Positions 34,947 to 44,401 of a stretch of 64,000 bases of DNA are shown here, piece after piece. Location: contig NZ_UEGO01000030.1 of the NCBI RefSeq assembly GCF_900465345.1, positions 16,185 through 80,184 on the forward strand, in the 5' to 3' direction. Position 1 is the first letter of the stretch, and each line of letters begins with the position of its first letter. Origin of the DNA: Asaia bogorensis. GTDB lineage: Bacteria > Pseudomonadota > Alphaproteobacteria > Acetobacterales > Acetobacteraceae. A program made the position numbers and the translations under genes. The notes below the pieces were generated by a model, which did not search any database, was not told where the DNA came from, and saw nothing but the letters and a program-made list of their open reading frames with translations.

Positions 34947-36931
34947 AACGTCTCGATCTTCTCGGCCAGCCTGTGCGCAACGTCATGTCCGGACCCGATG
35001 GTCTCTCTCGCGCGACGGGCACGGTCCTTCCACAAGGGAGGGTCGGTCAACACCTCTATGATCCATTCAGCCAGTTGCATCTCATCATCTATAGTCCCGA
35101 CGAGCCCTTTCAGTTGCGTAAAGGCCGGACGAAAATTGTCATGAAAGGGGCCAGTCGCGAGGGCGAGATCAAGTCTTGCCGCTTCGAAAGGATTATGTCC
35201 GCCGCCTGGGGCCAGGAGTGAGTTGCCAATGAAGGTGCAATCGGCTAGGCGATAGAACAGCCCCATTTCTCCGAGGGTATCGGCAATCCATACGGGATCG
35301 TCCCGGGTCGGCATGACTCCTGCGCTTCGCTGAGGCGCTGCAGGTGAGGTGAGGGCAGCGATATCTGGCCCCCGCACCGGATGCCTGGGGGCAATGATCG
35401 TCAGCAGGTCAGGGAAATGAGTCCTTGCGCGACAGGCTGCACGCAGGATGATCTCGTCCTCGCCCGGATGGGTGGATGCAGCGAGAAATACGGGTCGCCC
35501 TGAGATTGCCCATCTGAGCCTGTCGAGCTCGCTGCGGTCAACAGATGGGGGTGGCGCATCCTGCTTGAGATCGCCAAGGCAAACGACGTCCCGGGCTCCT
35601 AGCGCAGTGAAATGTCGCCCATCCTCCTCTCCCCTCGCGGCGACGAAAGCGAGGCGATGAAAAAGCGGTGGGGCAATATGGCGTGCCCGATGCCAGCGCC
35701 GCCAGGATTTCTCGGAAAGGCGTCCATTGAGCACGCCAACAGGAATGGCGCGGCGGGTACAGGCGAGGATCAGACCAGGCCAGAGTTCGCTATCCGTCAG
35801 CAAGAGGGCCGCGGGTTGCCAGTGATCGAGAAAACGTCGCGTCCAGACGGGCGTATCATAGGGAATGAACTGATGAAGGATACGTATGGCGCTGTGCTCA
35901 GGCTGGGCAAGGTAATGAGCGACGATATCAGCGCCGCCGGTCGTGGCACTGGTCAAGAGAAAGTGCCAGTCAGGATTGCGTTCTGACAATGTTTCGATCA
36001 GTGGCAGAATGGAGTGGGTTTCACCGACACTTGCAGCATGAAGCCACAACACGCGACCGGCCGGGCGCTCCAGTTCTGTACGGCCACGCCTTTCGGGGAG
36101 ACGTTCTCGACGTTCCTTTCCGCGCCTGAGCCTCATGATCATCATGGCCCGCAGCCCCGGCGTGATCATCACGCCCAGCAGGTGCCACAGATAGTCAGGA
36201 ACGGTGAAACGGCCTGCAGAAAGATAGTGTTCGGCGCTGGTCGAGAGACCTTTGAGGGCCTGTTCGATTTCTTCTGGCGTCGTGTCCCCCGTCATGGGGG
36301 CGCCGTAGAGCATGTATCCGCGACCGAAAGGCAGGGGAATGCGCAGACCGTCCCAGGTGGGCAGGCGCAACGATGTGCAGGCCCCGCCTATGGGAATGAG
36401 CGGGCTGCCTGAGAGACGCATCAGGGCAGGGGTGCCTGGCTGGACCCGCTCTGCCGGGCCACGTGGACCATCTGGCGTGATGGCAAAGACAGAGCCGCGT
36501 CGGATTGCCTGCACAGCTTCACGCAGGGCACGACTGCCCCCTTTTTTCTTGCCCTGCCGGTCGCTCGATCCCTCGACGCCGGTGATCCCCCAGGGAGCCA
36601 CGAGGTCATTGATGAACCGCCCGTCCCGGTTGCGGCTGATCATGACCCTGAAATCAAGGGCGGCGTTCTGGCGATGTCCCCAGCGGCACATTGCCGGCAG
36701 GGAAAGCAGGGAACGATGCCAGCAGGCCGTGATACAACCCTCGACCCTGCGATCCGGGCTCTGTAGCAATGAAGGCCGAGACTCAGGCGCACCGGTGAAA
36801 TGCCAGCGAATGGTGCTCTGTGCAAAGCCGAGATAAATGCGCGCCAGTTTCAGCAAGATGCGTTCGGCGCGTGAACGCCTAGGAGATCCGGCCTGGCTTT
36901 CAGCCGGAGTTTCGTGCTCGAGGCGGGTCAT
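34937..36931 (-). CDS. waaA: Fusion: DUF374 acyltransferase-like domain + Kdo transferase (WaaA/KdtA)
   Basis: 664 residues against about 420-430 for ordinary WaaA. Residues about 1-225 form a DUF374-type lysophospholipid-acyltransferase-like domain (CITACWHRSLLSLPAM near 68, NRDGRFINDLVAPWG, FAITPDGPRGP near 155). From about residue 290 the GT30 Kdo transferase follows: LWLHAASVGETHSILPLIE, LLTSATTGGADIV, QFIPYDTPVWTRRFLDHW, TDSELWPGLI, GVLNGRLSEKSW and, near 560-610, TFIGNSLLAPGGGHNPFEAA. In many alphaproteobacteria the DUF374 protein and WaaA are separate adjacent genes; here one frame spans both without a stop. It would add Kdo to lipid A; the job of the N-terminal part is unknown. Confidence 0.88.
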   Translation of the reverse strand: MTRLEHETPAESQAGSPRRSRAERILLKLARIYLGFAQSTIRWHFTGAPESRPSLLQSPDRRVEGCITACWHRSLLSLPAMCRWGHRQNAALDFRVMISRNRDGRFINDLVAPWGITGVEGSSDRQGKKKGGSRALREAVQAIRRGSVFAITPDGPRGPAERVQPGTPALMRLSGSPLIPIGGACTSLRLPTWDGLRIPLPFGRGYMLYGAPMTGDTTPEEIEQALKGLSTSAEHYLSAGRFTVPDYLWHLLGVMITPGLRAMMIMRLRRGKERRERLPERRGRTELERPAGRVLWLHAASVGETHSILPLIETLSERNPDWHFLLTSATTGGADIVAHYLAQPEHSAIRILHQFIPYDTPVWTRRFLDHWQPAALLLTDSELWPGLILACTRRAIPVGVLNGRLSEKSWRRWHRARHIAPPLFHRLAFVAARGEEDGRHFTALGARDVVCLGDLKQDAPPPSVDRSELDRLRWAISGRPVFLAASTHPGEDEIILRAACRARTHFPDLLTIIAPRHPVRGPDIAALTSPAAPQRSAGVMPTRDDPVWIADTLGEMGLFYRLADCTFIGNSLLAPGGGHNPFEAARLDLALATGPFHDNFRPAFTQLKGLVGTIDDEMQLAEWIIEVLTDPPLWKDRARRARETIGSGHDVAHRLAEKIETLCA

Positions 36932-37002
36932 TCGGCGGCTGGAAGGAAGTCACCCATACCGCGCCGGTAGCATGTCCGCCGCGCCATGGCAAAAATTCGA
37001 CA

Positions 37003-37890
37003 TCAACGGCTCATCAGAACCGTTATGCCTGCATGCTCCAGAACATGTCGGGTGGCACCCCCCATGATCATCTGGCGCAGACGTGAATGAGAATAGGCTC
37101 CCATTGTGAGCATGTCAGCGCCGAAATCTGCACACGCGGTGAGGATGCCTGCACCGACATCGCGCTCGATTCCCTTGAAGTTTCTGATCTCGGCATTCAC
37201 GCCGTGCAGCTTGAGATAATCCTGCACCGTATCTGCTTCAGGCCCGCGCCGATGATAATCGACGCTGGTCAGGATCTGCACGGCCTCGGCCTGTTTGGCA
37301 TAAGGGAGAGCCCCACGCAGGGCCGATGCCGCCTCTGCGGTGCCATTCCAGGCAATACACAGGCGCTTGCCCGAACTGACCGGCGGGGTGGGGGGCGCAA
37401 TAACCAGCGGGCAGCCACTATCGTAAAGCACTGCGTGCAGGACTTCCGAGGCACGGGCATTATCGTTAGGCCCGAGATGCGGCATTAGGGTGAGGTCCGA
37501 CAGGCGGGCTCGCCAGGTCACGGCCTCGTGTTCCGATCCCGTTAGGAATTCGAGGGATGCGCTCAGCCGCGAATGCGCCAAGGGATCGTTTTCGAGAAAC
37601 CCTTGCTTGGGCTCGATGTCATTGTCGCGAATGAATGCATCGAATTTGAGCCGAACCTGAAGCATGCGACGATGCGCTTCATGCTCGGCAGCCTCCATCA
37701 TCTCGTTGATCATGGCGCTTGATAGGCCTTCGCCTGTCAGGGCCGCCATTTCATTGGGATCGTCGCCCACGAGAACGGTCGAGAGGTGAGCGTTGAACGC
37801 GCGCGCATGGAGAAGGCCGACACGCAGAACGGCATCGATATTGCCTGCGCCATTCAGCGGGACGAGGATGTTTCTGACGTCGTTGGCCAT
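37003..37890 (-). CDS. Universal stress protein (UspA family, two-domain)
   Basis: 295 residues from ATG 37890; the frame extends 33 codons upstream into pdxH, but the domain starts here (NILVPLNGAGNIDAVLRVG). The C-terminal Usp half is well formed, ending in LTMGAYSHSRLRQMIMGGAT and HVLEHAGITVLMSR, with the ATP-loop-like G-x2-G-x9-G-S/T only partly matched. The N-terminal half is degenerate. Such tandem Usp proteins respond to stress; the ligand is unknown. Confidence 0.88.
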   Translation of the reverse strand: MANDVRNILVPLNGAGNIDAVLRVGLLHARAFNAHLSTVLVGDDPNEMAALTGEGLSSAMINEMMEAAEHEAHRRMLQVRLKFDAFIRDNDIEPKQGFLENDPLAHSRLSASLEFLTGSEHEAVTWRARLSDLTLMPHLGPNDNARASEVLHAVLYDSGCPLVIAPPTPPVSSGKRLCIAWNGTAEAASALRGALPYAKQAEAVQILTSVDYHRRGPEADTVQDYLKLHGVNAEIRNFKGIERDVGAGILTACADFGADMLTMGAYSHSRLRQMIMGGATRHVLEHAGITVLMSR

Positions 37891-37961
37891 GAGGGGTCTC
37901 ACTTGATGAATAATGGGTCTGGAGGAATGGGCGTTGCACAGCGCGCCCATTCTGGTCTGGG

Positions 37962-38573
37962 TCAGGGATAAAGCCGGGTTACCACCCAATCATTCTCTTC
38001 GCGCGTCCATGTGGCGCGGTCATGCATGCGATAGGGCCGATCCTGCCAGAACTCGATCTGCCGGGGCACAAGGCGGAAACCTGACCAGTTGGCCGGACGC
38101 TCGGGTTCCTTCCCCTCGAAGCGCGCCGTCACGGCTTCTATACGTTTTTCGAAATCAGCACGCTCGGCAAGAGGCCGCGACTGGTCGGAGGCGATGGCAC
38201 CGATCCGTGAATTGCGGCTGCGACTGGCAAAATAGCGATCGGCTTCCTCCGCGCTGACCGGCTCGACCGGACCCTCGATGCGGATCTGGCGGCGGAGGGA
38301 TTTCCAGTGGAAAAGCAGGGCAGCATTCGGATTGCTGACCAATTCGCCCCCCTTGCGGCTCTCGAGATTCGTATAGAACACAAAGCCGCGCTCATCGGCG
38401 CCCTTCAGAAGGATCATGCGGACTGAAGGAATGCCGTCACGTGTGGCTGTCGCAAGTGCCATGGCATTCGGGTCGTTGGGTTCGCTCGCCTCGGCTTCTT
38501 TCATCCACTCGGCAAAAAGAACAAAGGGATCTGCATCAAGGGGGATGAGAGGGGATGTTGTATCGTGAGCCAT
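37962..38573 (-). CDS. pdxH: Pyridoxamine 5'-phosphate oxidase
   Basis: 203 residues. FMN/PLP-site blocks: [20 protein letters not shown] near residue 50, [20 protein letters not shown] near 73, [19 protein letters not shown] near 98, and the C-terminal [13 protein letters not shown]. It makes pyridoxal 5'-phosphate. Divergent from fabI. Confidence 0.95.
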   Translation of the reverse strand: MAHDTTSPLIPLDADPFVLFAEWMKEAEASEPNDPNAMALATATRDGIPSVRMILLKGADERGFVFYTNLESRKGGELVSNPNAALLFHWKSLRRQIRIEGPVEPVSAEEADRYFASRSRNSRIGAIASDQSRPLAERADFEKRIEAVTARFEGKEPERPANWSGFRLVPRQIEFWQDRPYRMHDRATWTREENDWVVTRLYP

Positions 38574-38715
38574 GACAGGGCGTCTCCCGCGTTATTCAGG
38601 TCCGTATTCGTTGTCCCTGCTAACGTGTCATCTCGACACTTGTTTGCGCGGCAGGCATGTGCGACGTAGCGGAGCCTTATTATTTCTTTCTCTGACATTA
38701 ACCGGGATCTGCCTC

Positions 38716-39558
38716 ATGTCCACCGCTTCCTTCGATCTCCCTACCGGGACGCTGATGGCGGGCAAGCGCGGCCTCGTGATGGGCGTCGCCAATGACCGCT
38801 CCATTGCCTGGGCCATCGCCTCTGCCTGCGCCGCACAGGGGGCAGAGCTCGCATTTACCTATCAGGGCGAGGCTCTGGGCAAGCGCGTCAAGCCGCTGGC
38901 GGAGAGTGTCGGCGCATCCCTGGTTATCCCCTGCGATGTCAGTGACGATGCCGATATCGACCGCGCTTTTGATGAAATCGAGAAAGCGTGGGGCCAGATC
39001 GATTTCGTGGTTCATGCCATTGGCTGGGCTGACAAGCAGTTCCTGCGTGGGCGCTATGTCGACACCCCTCGCGATGCCTTCCTGAAGGCAATGGATATCT
39101 CCTGCTTCTCCTTCACGGCGGTTGCCCGCCGGGCCGCGGCGCTTATGACAGATGGCGGTTCGCTGCTGACCCTGTCGTATCTCGGTGCCGAGCGCGTCAT
39201 GCCTCATTACAATGTGATGGGTGTGGCCAAGGCTGCGCTTGAGGCTTCGGTTCGCTACATGGCGGCCGATCTCGGCAAGGACAATATCCGCGTCAATGCG
39301 ATCTCTGCCGGGCCGATCATGACGCTGGCTGCCAATGGCATCGGCGATTTCCGTTACATCCTGCGCTGGAACCAGCTCAACGCGCCGATGGAGCGCAATG
39401 TCTCGCTCAAGGATGTAGGAGGTTCGGGCCTCTATTTCCTGTCTGACCTTTCGTCGGGCACCACGGGTGAGGTTCACCACGTCGATTGCGGCTATCACGT
39501 GGTGGGTATGAAGAACCCGACCGCGCCCGATATCGCTGTCGCATCCTCAGAAGGCTGA
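38716..39558 (+). CDS. fabI: Enoyl-[acyl-carrier-protein] reductase (NADH)
   Basis: 280 residues from ATG 38716; the longer frame upstream overlaps pdxH and is not conserved. SDR fold of the FabI type: [20 protein letters not shown] near residue 17, then [20 protein letters not shown] with the Tyr-x6-Lys catalytic pair. It performs the last reduction step of fatty-acid elongation and is the usual triclosan target. It is followed by aroC after one base. Confidence 0.95.
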   Translation: MSTASFDLPTGTLMAGKRGLVMGVANDRSIAWAIASACAAQGAELAFTYQGEALGKRVKPLAESVGASLVIPCDVSDDADIDRAFDEIEKAWGQIDFVVHAIGWADKQFLRGRYVDTPRDAFLKAMDISCFSFTAVARRAAALMTDGGSLLTLSYLGAERVMPHYNVMGVAKAALEASVRYMAADLGKDNIRVNAISAGPIMTLAANGIGDFRYILRWNQLNAPMERNVSLKDVGGSGLYFLSDLSSGTTGEVHHVDCGYHVVGMKNPTAPDIAVASSEG

Positions 39559-39559
39559 C

Positions 39560-40660
39560 ATGTCGGATAACAGCTTCGGGACGCTGTTTCGTGTCACGAC
39601 CTGGGGCGAGAGCCACGGGCCGGCCATTGGCTGCGTCGTTGATGGCTGCCCGCCCGGTATCACCCTGAACGAGGGTGACATCCAGCCCTGGCTGGATCGG
39701 CGCAGGCCGGGGCAGTCCAAATTCACCACCCAGCGCCAGGAGGCGGATCAGGTCCGTATCCTTTCCGGCGTGTTCGAGGGCAGGACGACTGGCACGCCGA
39801 TCGCGCTCATGATCGAAAATACGGATCAGCGCTCGAAAGACTACTCGGACATCGCATCACGCTATCGCCCCGGCCACGCCGACGTCACCTATGACCTGAA
39901 ATACGGGCACAGGGATTATCGCGGTGGCGGACGCTCATCGGCGCGCGAGACAGCCTGCCGTGTCGCAGCTGGCGGTGTCGCTCGGCGTGTGATCGAAACC
40001 CTGCTGGGCGAGACAGCGACCATACGCGCAGCGTTGGTACAGATTGGCGGCCTTGCGATCGACAGGGCGCGGTGGGACTGGGGTGAAGTCAATCGCAATC
40101 CCCTGTTCTGTCCGGACCCTGTCACGGCGGTTGAGTGGGAGGGCCTTCTCTCAAGCGTGCGCAAGGAAGGATCATCCATCGGCGCGCTGGTTGAAGTTGT
40201 TGCCGAGAATTTCCCGGCCGGCCTCGGTGCGCCGCTCTATGGCAAGCTGGACGCCGACATCGCCTCCGCCCTCATGGGGATCAACGGGGTGAAGGCAGTC
40301 GAGATTGGCGAGGGTATGGGCGTTGCGGTGCTGCGTGGTGAAGAGAACGCCGACCCGATGCGCATGCGCGACGGAGCGCTTCATTTCGAAGGAAACCGGG
40401 CGGGCGGTATTCTGGGTGGTATCTCGACTGGCCAGCCTGTCACCGCACGTTTCGCGATCAAGCCGACCAGTTCAATCCTGGTGCCGGTGCCCTCGGTCAA
40501 CCGTCAGGGCGAAAATATCGATGTCATGACAAAGGGCCGCCACGACCCCTGTATCGGTATCCGTGCGGTGCCCGTGGCGGAGGCTATGCTGGCCTGCCTG
40601 CTGGCAGATCACATCCTGCGTGACCATGCTCAGAACAGCTGGCATCGCACCCGCGATTAG
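39560..40660 (+). CDS. aroC: Chorismate synthase
   Basis: 366 residues. Signature 1 [20 protein letters not shown] near residue 12, [18 protein letters not shown] near 130 and the C-terminal [17 protein letters not shown] near 325. It makes chorismate from EPSP. The fabI-aroC pair is common in alphaproteobacteria. Confidence 0.96.
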   Translation: MSDNSFGTLFRVTTWGESHGPAIGCVVDGCPPGITLNEGDIQPWLDRRRPGQSKFTTQRQEADQVRILSGVFEGRTTGTPIALMIENTDQRSKDYSDIASRYRPGHADVTYDLKYGHRDYRGGGRSSARETACRVAAGGVARRVIETLLGETATIRAALVQIGGLAIDRARWDWGEVNRNPLFCPDPVTAVEWEGLLSSVRKEGSSIGALVEVVAENFPAGLGAPLYGKLDADIASALMGINGVKAVEIGEGMGVAVLRGEENADPMRMRDGALHFEGNRAGGILGGISTGQPVTARFAIKPTSSILVPVPSVNRQGENIDVMTKGRHDPCIGIRAVPVAEAMLACLLADHILRDHAQNSWHRTRD

Positions 40661-40888
40661 AGATCACTCTCCGGCGGGTGCTGAGTACCCGGGCTCACTC
40701 CCGTAAGTGGGGTAGATCGAGTCCGATGGCAGGACGATCGAACACTCAGCCGAATATGGTAAGGCGTTCCACGTTCCGCCATCACTGCCCCGGCACCTCC
40801 GGGCTGATCTACGCATGATCGCTAACCACGCGCACGCATCGGTGCTCAGGGGAAGGGGTGTCAGGCTGGCAGTCGCCAGCCCAACGGT
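40661..40888. other. Intergenic region with several potential RNA stems
   Basis: 228 bases without a credible gene. Local stems: GGGT/ACCC near 40676-40690, GATCG..TCC/GGA..CGATC (40715-40739), CCCGG/CCGGG (40789-40803). A long-range pair GTAGATC (40712-40718) / GATCTAC (40806-40812) would exclude the second stem. Could be an unrecognised RNA or the shared 3' region of convergent genes. Confidence 0.35.
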
Positions 40889-41317
40889 TCAGACCAACGC
40901 GGCAGACAGGGTGATATCAGCCTTGAAGAGCTGCGAGACGGGACAGCCATTCTTGGCCTTCGTGGCAAGTTCTTCGAACTTCGCCTGATCGGCGCCGGGG
41001 ACAGCGCCCTTGAGGTCGAGATGAATGGCAGAAATCTCGAAACCGCCCTCGGTCTTGTCGAGCGATACAGTCGCCTTGGTCTCAAGCGACGTTGCCGTAA
41101 GGCCTGCTTCGCCAAGAATCATGGAGAGCGCCATGGTGAAACAGCCGGCATGCGCCGCACCGATCAGCTCCTCAGGATTCGTGCCGGGCTTGTCCTCGAA
41201 TCGCGTGTTGAAGCCATAGGGTTGGCTGGAAAGCGCACCGCTCTGCGTCGAGATCGTACCCTTGCCGTCCTTCAGGCCACCGCTCCACTGGGCGCTGGCA
41301 GTTTTCTTGATCGTCAT
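40889..41317 (-). CDS. OsmC-family peroxiredoxin-like protein
   Basis: 142 residues from ATG 41317, with AGGAGG upstream; an in-frame extension to 41473 is unlikely. Two redox Cys are present: AAHAGCFTMALSMIL near residue 57 and NGCPVSQLFKAD near 123, and the N-terminus KTASAQWSGGLKDGKGTIST fits the OsmC (rather than Ohr) branch. It reduces organic hydroperoxides. Divergent from nrdA. Confidence 0.92.
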   Translation of the reverse strand: MTIKKTASAQWSGGLKDGKGTISTQSGALSSQPYGFNTRFEDKPGTNPEELIGAAHAGCFTMALSMILGEAGLTATSLETKATVSLDKTEGGFEISAIHLDLKGAVPGADQAKFEELATKAKNGCPVSQLFKADITLSAALV

Positions 41318-41491
41318 GTGCAAGTCCTCCTGCTGGGTTCCGGACGCAGAAGCCTCCGGTTGCTCAGCCAACGCAGGGGCCGGGGAATTGTTCACCTGTA
41401 ACGCTGTGACATCATCGCAACGCCGGGAGCGTGCCGTAAAAAAAGCGGCTTGGGGGAACTCCATGTTCTCCAAGGGCTTCTGCCCCTGTCA

Positions 41492-41507
41492 ACACCATAT
41501 GTAGTGC
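41492..41507 (+). promoter_or_regulatory. NrdR box 1
   Basis: ACACCATATGTAGTGC matches the NrdR consensus acaCwAtATaTwGtgt at the core positions C4, A6, T7, A8, T9, T11, A12, G13 and t14-g15. Together with box 2 the start-to-start distance is 31 bases, three helical turns, as is typical for NrdR sites upstream of ribonucleotide reductase genes. Confidence 0.85.
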
Positions 41508-41522
41508 CGAGAGCGAAATTTA

Positions 41523-41538
41523 ACCCGATATATTGCTT
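41523..41538 (+). promoter_or_regulatory. NrdR box 2
   Basis: ACCCGATATATTGCTT keeps the core C-x-ATATAT-x-G of the consensus; outer positions are weaker. It lies 31 bases after box 1 and 80 bases before the nrdA start. Confidence 0.8.
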
Positions 41539-41618
41539 GTCTGGCAGGCGCGACTTGCGCCAAGAGGACACTCGGAAATTGCGATACCAAACTCGATTTG
41601 ATCCTGGGGAGATGGCCC

Positions 41619-43577
41619 GTGAGCCTGCTAGACGACACGATCCGTGAGCCTGTTTCAGCGACGGCTGATGTTCTGCCTGAGCCCTGTGACCGCGCTCCCC
41701 AGGAGATCGAGGCCGAGCCGGATATGTTCGATGATGTCGTTCAGCTTGAGGGCCATCACCCTGTCCGGGTCAACCGGTCACGTGATTCGCTGCTGACTGA
41801 TTTCGGCCGGGCGACGCTTGATAACCGCTACCTGTTGCCGGGCGAGCACTATCAGGACCTCTTCGGTCGTGTCGCCTCGTATTACGGTGCTGATGCCGCC
41901 CATGCACAGCGCCTCTACGACTATATTTCACAACACTGGTTCATGCCCGCGACCCCGGTTCTGTCCAACGGGGGAACGTCACGTGGTTTGCCGATCTCGT
42001 GCTTCCTGAACGAGGCCGATGACAGCCTGCGTGGCATTGTGGACCTCTGGAACGAGAATGTCTGGCTGGCCTCCAAGGGTGGTGGCATTGGCTCTTACTG
42101 GGGTAATCTGCGCTCGATCGGCGAGAATGTCGGCAAGAACGGCAAGACCTCGGGTGTCATTCCGTTCATCCGCGTCATGGACAGCCTCACACTCGCCATT
42201 TCGCAGGGCTCTCTGCGTCGCGGTTCGGCGGCAGTCTATCTGCCCGTCTGGCATCCCGAGATCGAGGAATTCGTCGAGATGCGCCGCCCGACCGGTGGTG
42301 ACCCTAACCGCAAGGCTCTAAACCTGCACCATGGTGTGCTCCTCACCGACGACTTCATGCGCGCCGTGGAGAAAGATGAGGAATGGGGCCTGCGCTCGCC
42401 CAAGGACATGTCTGTCATCCGCAGCATTCCGGCACGTCAGCTCTGGATCCGTATCCTCACGGCCCGCATGGAGCAGGGTGAGCCCTACATCATCTATTCC
42501 GATCATGTGAACAAGGCGCGCCCCGAGCATCACAAGCTTGCCGGGCTTGAGGTCAAGACCTCCAATCTCTGTGCGGAAATCACCCTGCCCACCGGCCTCG
42601 ATCATCATGGCAAGAACCGTACCGCCGTATGCTGCCTCTCCTCGCTCAATCTTGAGACATGGGATGAGTGGAAGGACAACCCGCAATTCATCGAAGACGT
42701 CATGCTCTTCCTTGATCGCGTGTTGCAGGACTTCATTGACCGCGCACCCGATGACATGGAGCGTGCCCGCTACGCCGCCATGCGCGAGCGTTCGGTCGGG
42801 CTTGGGGTCATGGGCTTTCATTCCTTCCTGCAGGCGCGCAGCATCCCGTTCGAGAGCGTGATGGCGCGTGTGTGGAACAAGCGCATTTTCCAGCACATCA
42901 AGGTGCAGGCCGACGCGGCCTCCAAGCATCTTGCCGAGCTGCTCGGGCCATGCCCCGATGCCGAGGAATACGGCATCATGGAGCGTTTCTCGAACAAGAT
43001 GGCGATTGCCCCTACGGCCTCGATCTCGATCATCGCAGGCAATGCCAGCCCCGGTATCGAGCCGATCTCGGCCAATGTGTTTTTGCAGAAAACCCTCTCG
43101 GGCTCGTTCACCGTGCGCAACCGCCATTTGCTCAAGCTGCTGGAGCAGAAGGGGTATAACAACGATGCAGTCTGGTCCTCGATCACCCTGAACAAGGGCT
43201 CTGTGCAGCATCTCGACTTCCTGACGCAGGATGAAAAGGATGTTTACAAGACAGCGTTCGAACTGGATCAGCGCTGGGTGATTGAACATGCGGCTGATCG
43301 CGCCGGGTTCATCTGTCAGGCGCAATCCATCAACGTGTTCCTGCCTGCCGATATCCACAAGCGCGACCTGCATCAGATCCATTTCCTTGCATGGAAGCGC
43401 GGCGTGAAGTCGCTTTATTACTGCCGTTCGCTCTCGATCCAGCGCGCTGACGCGGTCAGTGACATGGCGCTCAAGAACAATATTCTCGAGGACGAGGATT
43501 ACAGCAGTGACGCGGCTGAGGCTGCCAAGAAGCCCGCCGCGACGACGAGCTATGAGGAATGTCTGTCATGTCAGTGA
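41619..43577 (+). CDS. nrdA: Ribonucleoside-diphosphate reductase alpha subunit, class I
   Basis: 652 residues from GTG 41619 (GGGGAG upstream; the frame opens at TTG 41598). Catalytic residues visible: Cys of GLPISCFL (residue near 128), NLCAEITLP with Asn-x-Cys-x-Glu near 319, VCCLSSLN near 338, the radical-transfer Tyr pair in SLYYCRS near 605, and a C-terminal redox pair CLSC. There is no N-terminal ATP-cone of the E. coli type, so overall allosteric activity control by that domain is not expected. First gene of nrdA-META-nrdB, under tandem NrdR boxes. Confidence 0.95.
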   Translation: MSLLDDTIREPVSATADVLPEPCDRAPQEIEAEPDMFDDVVQLEGHHPVRVNRSRDSLLTDFGRATLDNRYLLPGEHYQDLFGRVASYYGADAAHAQRLYDYISQHWFMPATPVLSNGGTSRGLPISCFLNEADDSLRGIVDLWNENVWLASKGGGIGSYWGNLRSIGENVGKNGKTSGVIPFIRVMDSLTLAISQGSLRRGSAAVYLPVWHPEIEEFVEMRRPTGGDPNRKALNLHHGVLLTDDFMRAVEKDEEWGLRSPKDMSVIRSIPARQLWIRILTARMEQGEPYIIYSDHVNKARPEHHKLAGLEVKTSNLCAEITLPTGLDHHGKNRTAVCCLSSLNLETWDEWKDNPQFIEDVMLFLDRVLQDFIDRAPDDMERARYAAMRERSVGLGVMGFHSFLQARSIPFESVMARVWNKRIFQHIKVQADAASKHLAELLGPCPDAEEYGIMERFSNKMAIAPTASISIIAGNASPGIEPISANVFLQKTLSGSFTVRNRHLLKLLEQKGYNNDAVWSSITLNKGSVQHLDFLTQDEKDVYKTAFELDQRWVIEHAADRAGFICQAQSINVFLPADIHKRDLHQIHFLAWKRGVKSLYYCRSLSIQRADAVSDMALKNNILEDEDYSSDAAEAAKKPAATTSYEECLSCQ

Positions 43578-44401
43578 AGCATTCGCTCTGTGCGGTGGCG
43601 TTGCTGACAGGCGCACTCACGGCAGCCTCCGCTGATAACTGGTGTGCCGTTGCGGCGGAAGCGCCGGCGCCCGGGCCAGAGGTGAATCAGACCGTCGTGA
43701 AGGGTGTGGTCGTCACACCTGCCGGTATGGTCATGCCGAAAGGAGCGATGATCACCGTGCGGCTGGATGATGTAAGCCTTGCCGACGCCCCCTCGGTGAC
43801 GCTTGGCAGGACAGAGTTCATGCCGGTTGGCAAGTCGCCCTATGGCTACGCACTGCATTACGATGCGCAGCACCTGACGGCCGGACACCGCTATGCGCTG
43901 CATGCTGCGATCCGCCAGAGTGGCAAGCTGATTGCCATAAGCAAGACCGCTACTATGGAGGCGGCCGCTGTGCCGTCAGACACGACGGTGAAAGTTGAAT
44001 CCGTCAGCCAGCCTGTGCCCCAGCCCGTCGCCGGCGCGTGGGCGATCACGGATATTGGCGCCCAGAAGGTTGATCCCGTAGCACCTGCCTTCATGGTCAT
44101 ACGTGCTGATGGTGCGCTGTCTGGCACGGGCGGATGCAACCGGATGATGGGGCATGTAGTTGCCGACGCGACCCATTTCACCTTTGGCCCGACGGCGGGA
44201 ACACGCATGGCCTGCCCGGGTGTGCGCATGACGCAGGAAGACGCCGTGTTCAAGGCCATGCAGGCCGTGCGTGCGTGGCGCAGGGAAGGCGATCGCCTGA
44301 TCCTGAGTGACGATCACGGCGTGGCTGCGCTGACATTGCAGGAAAATCAGGGCCGGACCGATTCCGGCCTCCAGACAGAACGGAGCAGGAAGAGCCCATG
44401 A
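43559..44401 (+). CDS. Exported YbaY-like/META (HslJ) domain protein between nrdA and nrdB
   Basis: 280 residues from ATG 43559 (or 43568), overlapping the nrdA 3' end; its TGA overlaps the nrdB ATG. Signal peptide of about 25 residues (SLCAVALLTGALTAASA). Residues about 45-140 look like a YbaY-type domain (VVTPAGMVMPKGAMITVRLD, HYALHAAI-like HRYALHAAIRQSG). Residues about 160-265 are a META/HslJ domain: GAWAITDIGAQKV, DGALSGTGGCNRMMG, FTFGPTAGTRMACP, DRLILSD. META proteins are linked to stress or drug tolerance; none I know of has a role in ribonucleotide reduction. The tight overlap on both sides argues for co-expression with the reductase. Confidence 0.88.
   Translation: MSVMSVKHSLCAVALLTGALTAASADNWCAVAAEAPAPGPEVNQTVVKGVVVTPAGMVMPKGAMITVRLDDVSLADAPSVTLGRTEFMPVGKSPYGYALHYDAQHLTAGHRYALHAAIRQSGKLIAISKTATMEAAAVPSDTTVKVESVSQPVPQPVAGAWAITDIGAQKVDPVAPAFMVIRADGALSGTGGCNRMMGHVVADATHFTFGPTAGTRMACPGVRMTQEDAVFKAMQAVRAWRREGDRLILSDDHGVAALTLQENQGRTDSGLQTERSRKSP

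Larger units (their letters stand above)
41318..41618 (+). promoter_or_regulatory. Divergent control region between osmC and nrdA
   Basis: About 300 bases. The nrdA-proximal half carries the two NrdR boxes listed separately. A GGGGAG at 41606-41611 precedes the GTG at 41619. I see no conserved gene in it. Confidence 0.6.

Noticed and set aside
40661..40888. tRNA or 6S RNA in the aroC-osmC spacer
   Set aside because: No cloverleaf and no CCA-adjacent acceptor stem; I could not fit the 6S secondary structure.
41318..41618. B12 riboswitch upstream of ribonucleotide reductase
   Set aside because: No B12-box-like sequence; the reductase is the iron-dependent class Ia type and NrdR boxes explain the region better.
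42318..43382. 354-codon minus-strand frame inside nrdA
   Set aside because: Antisense of a strongly conserved gene; no independent evidence.
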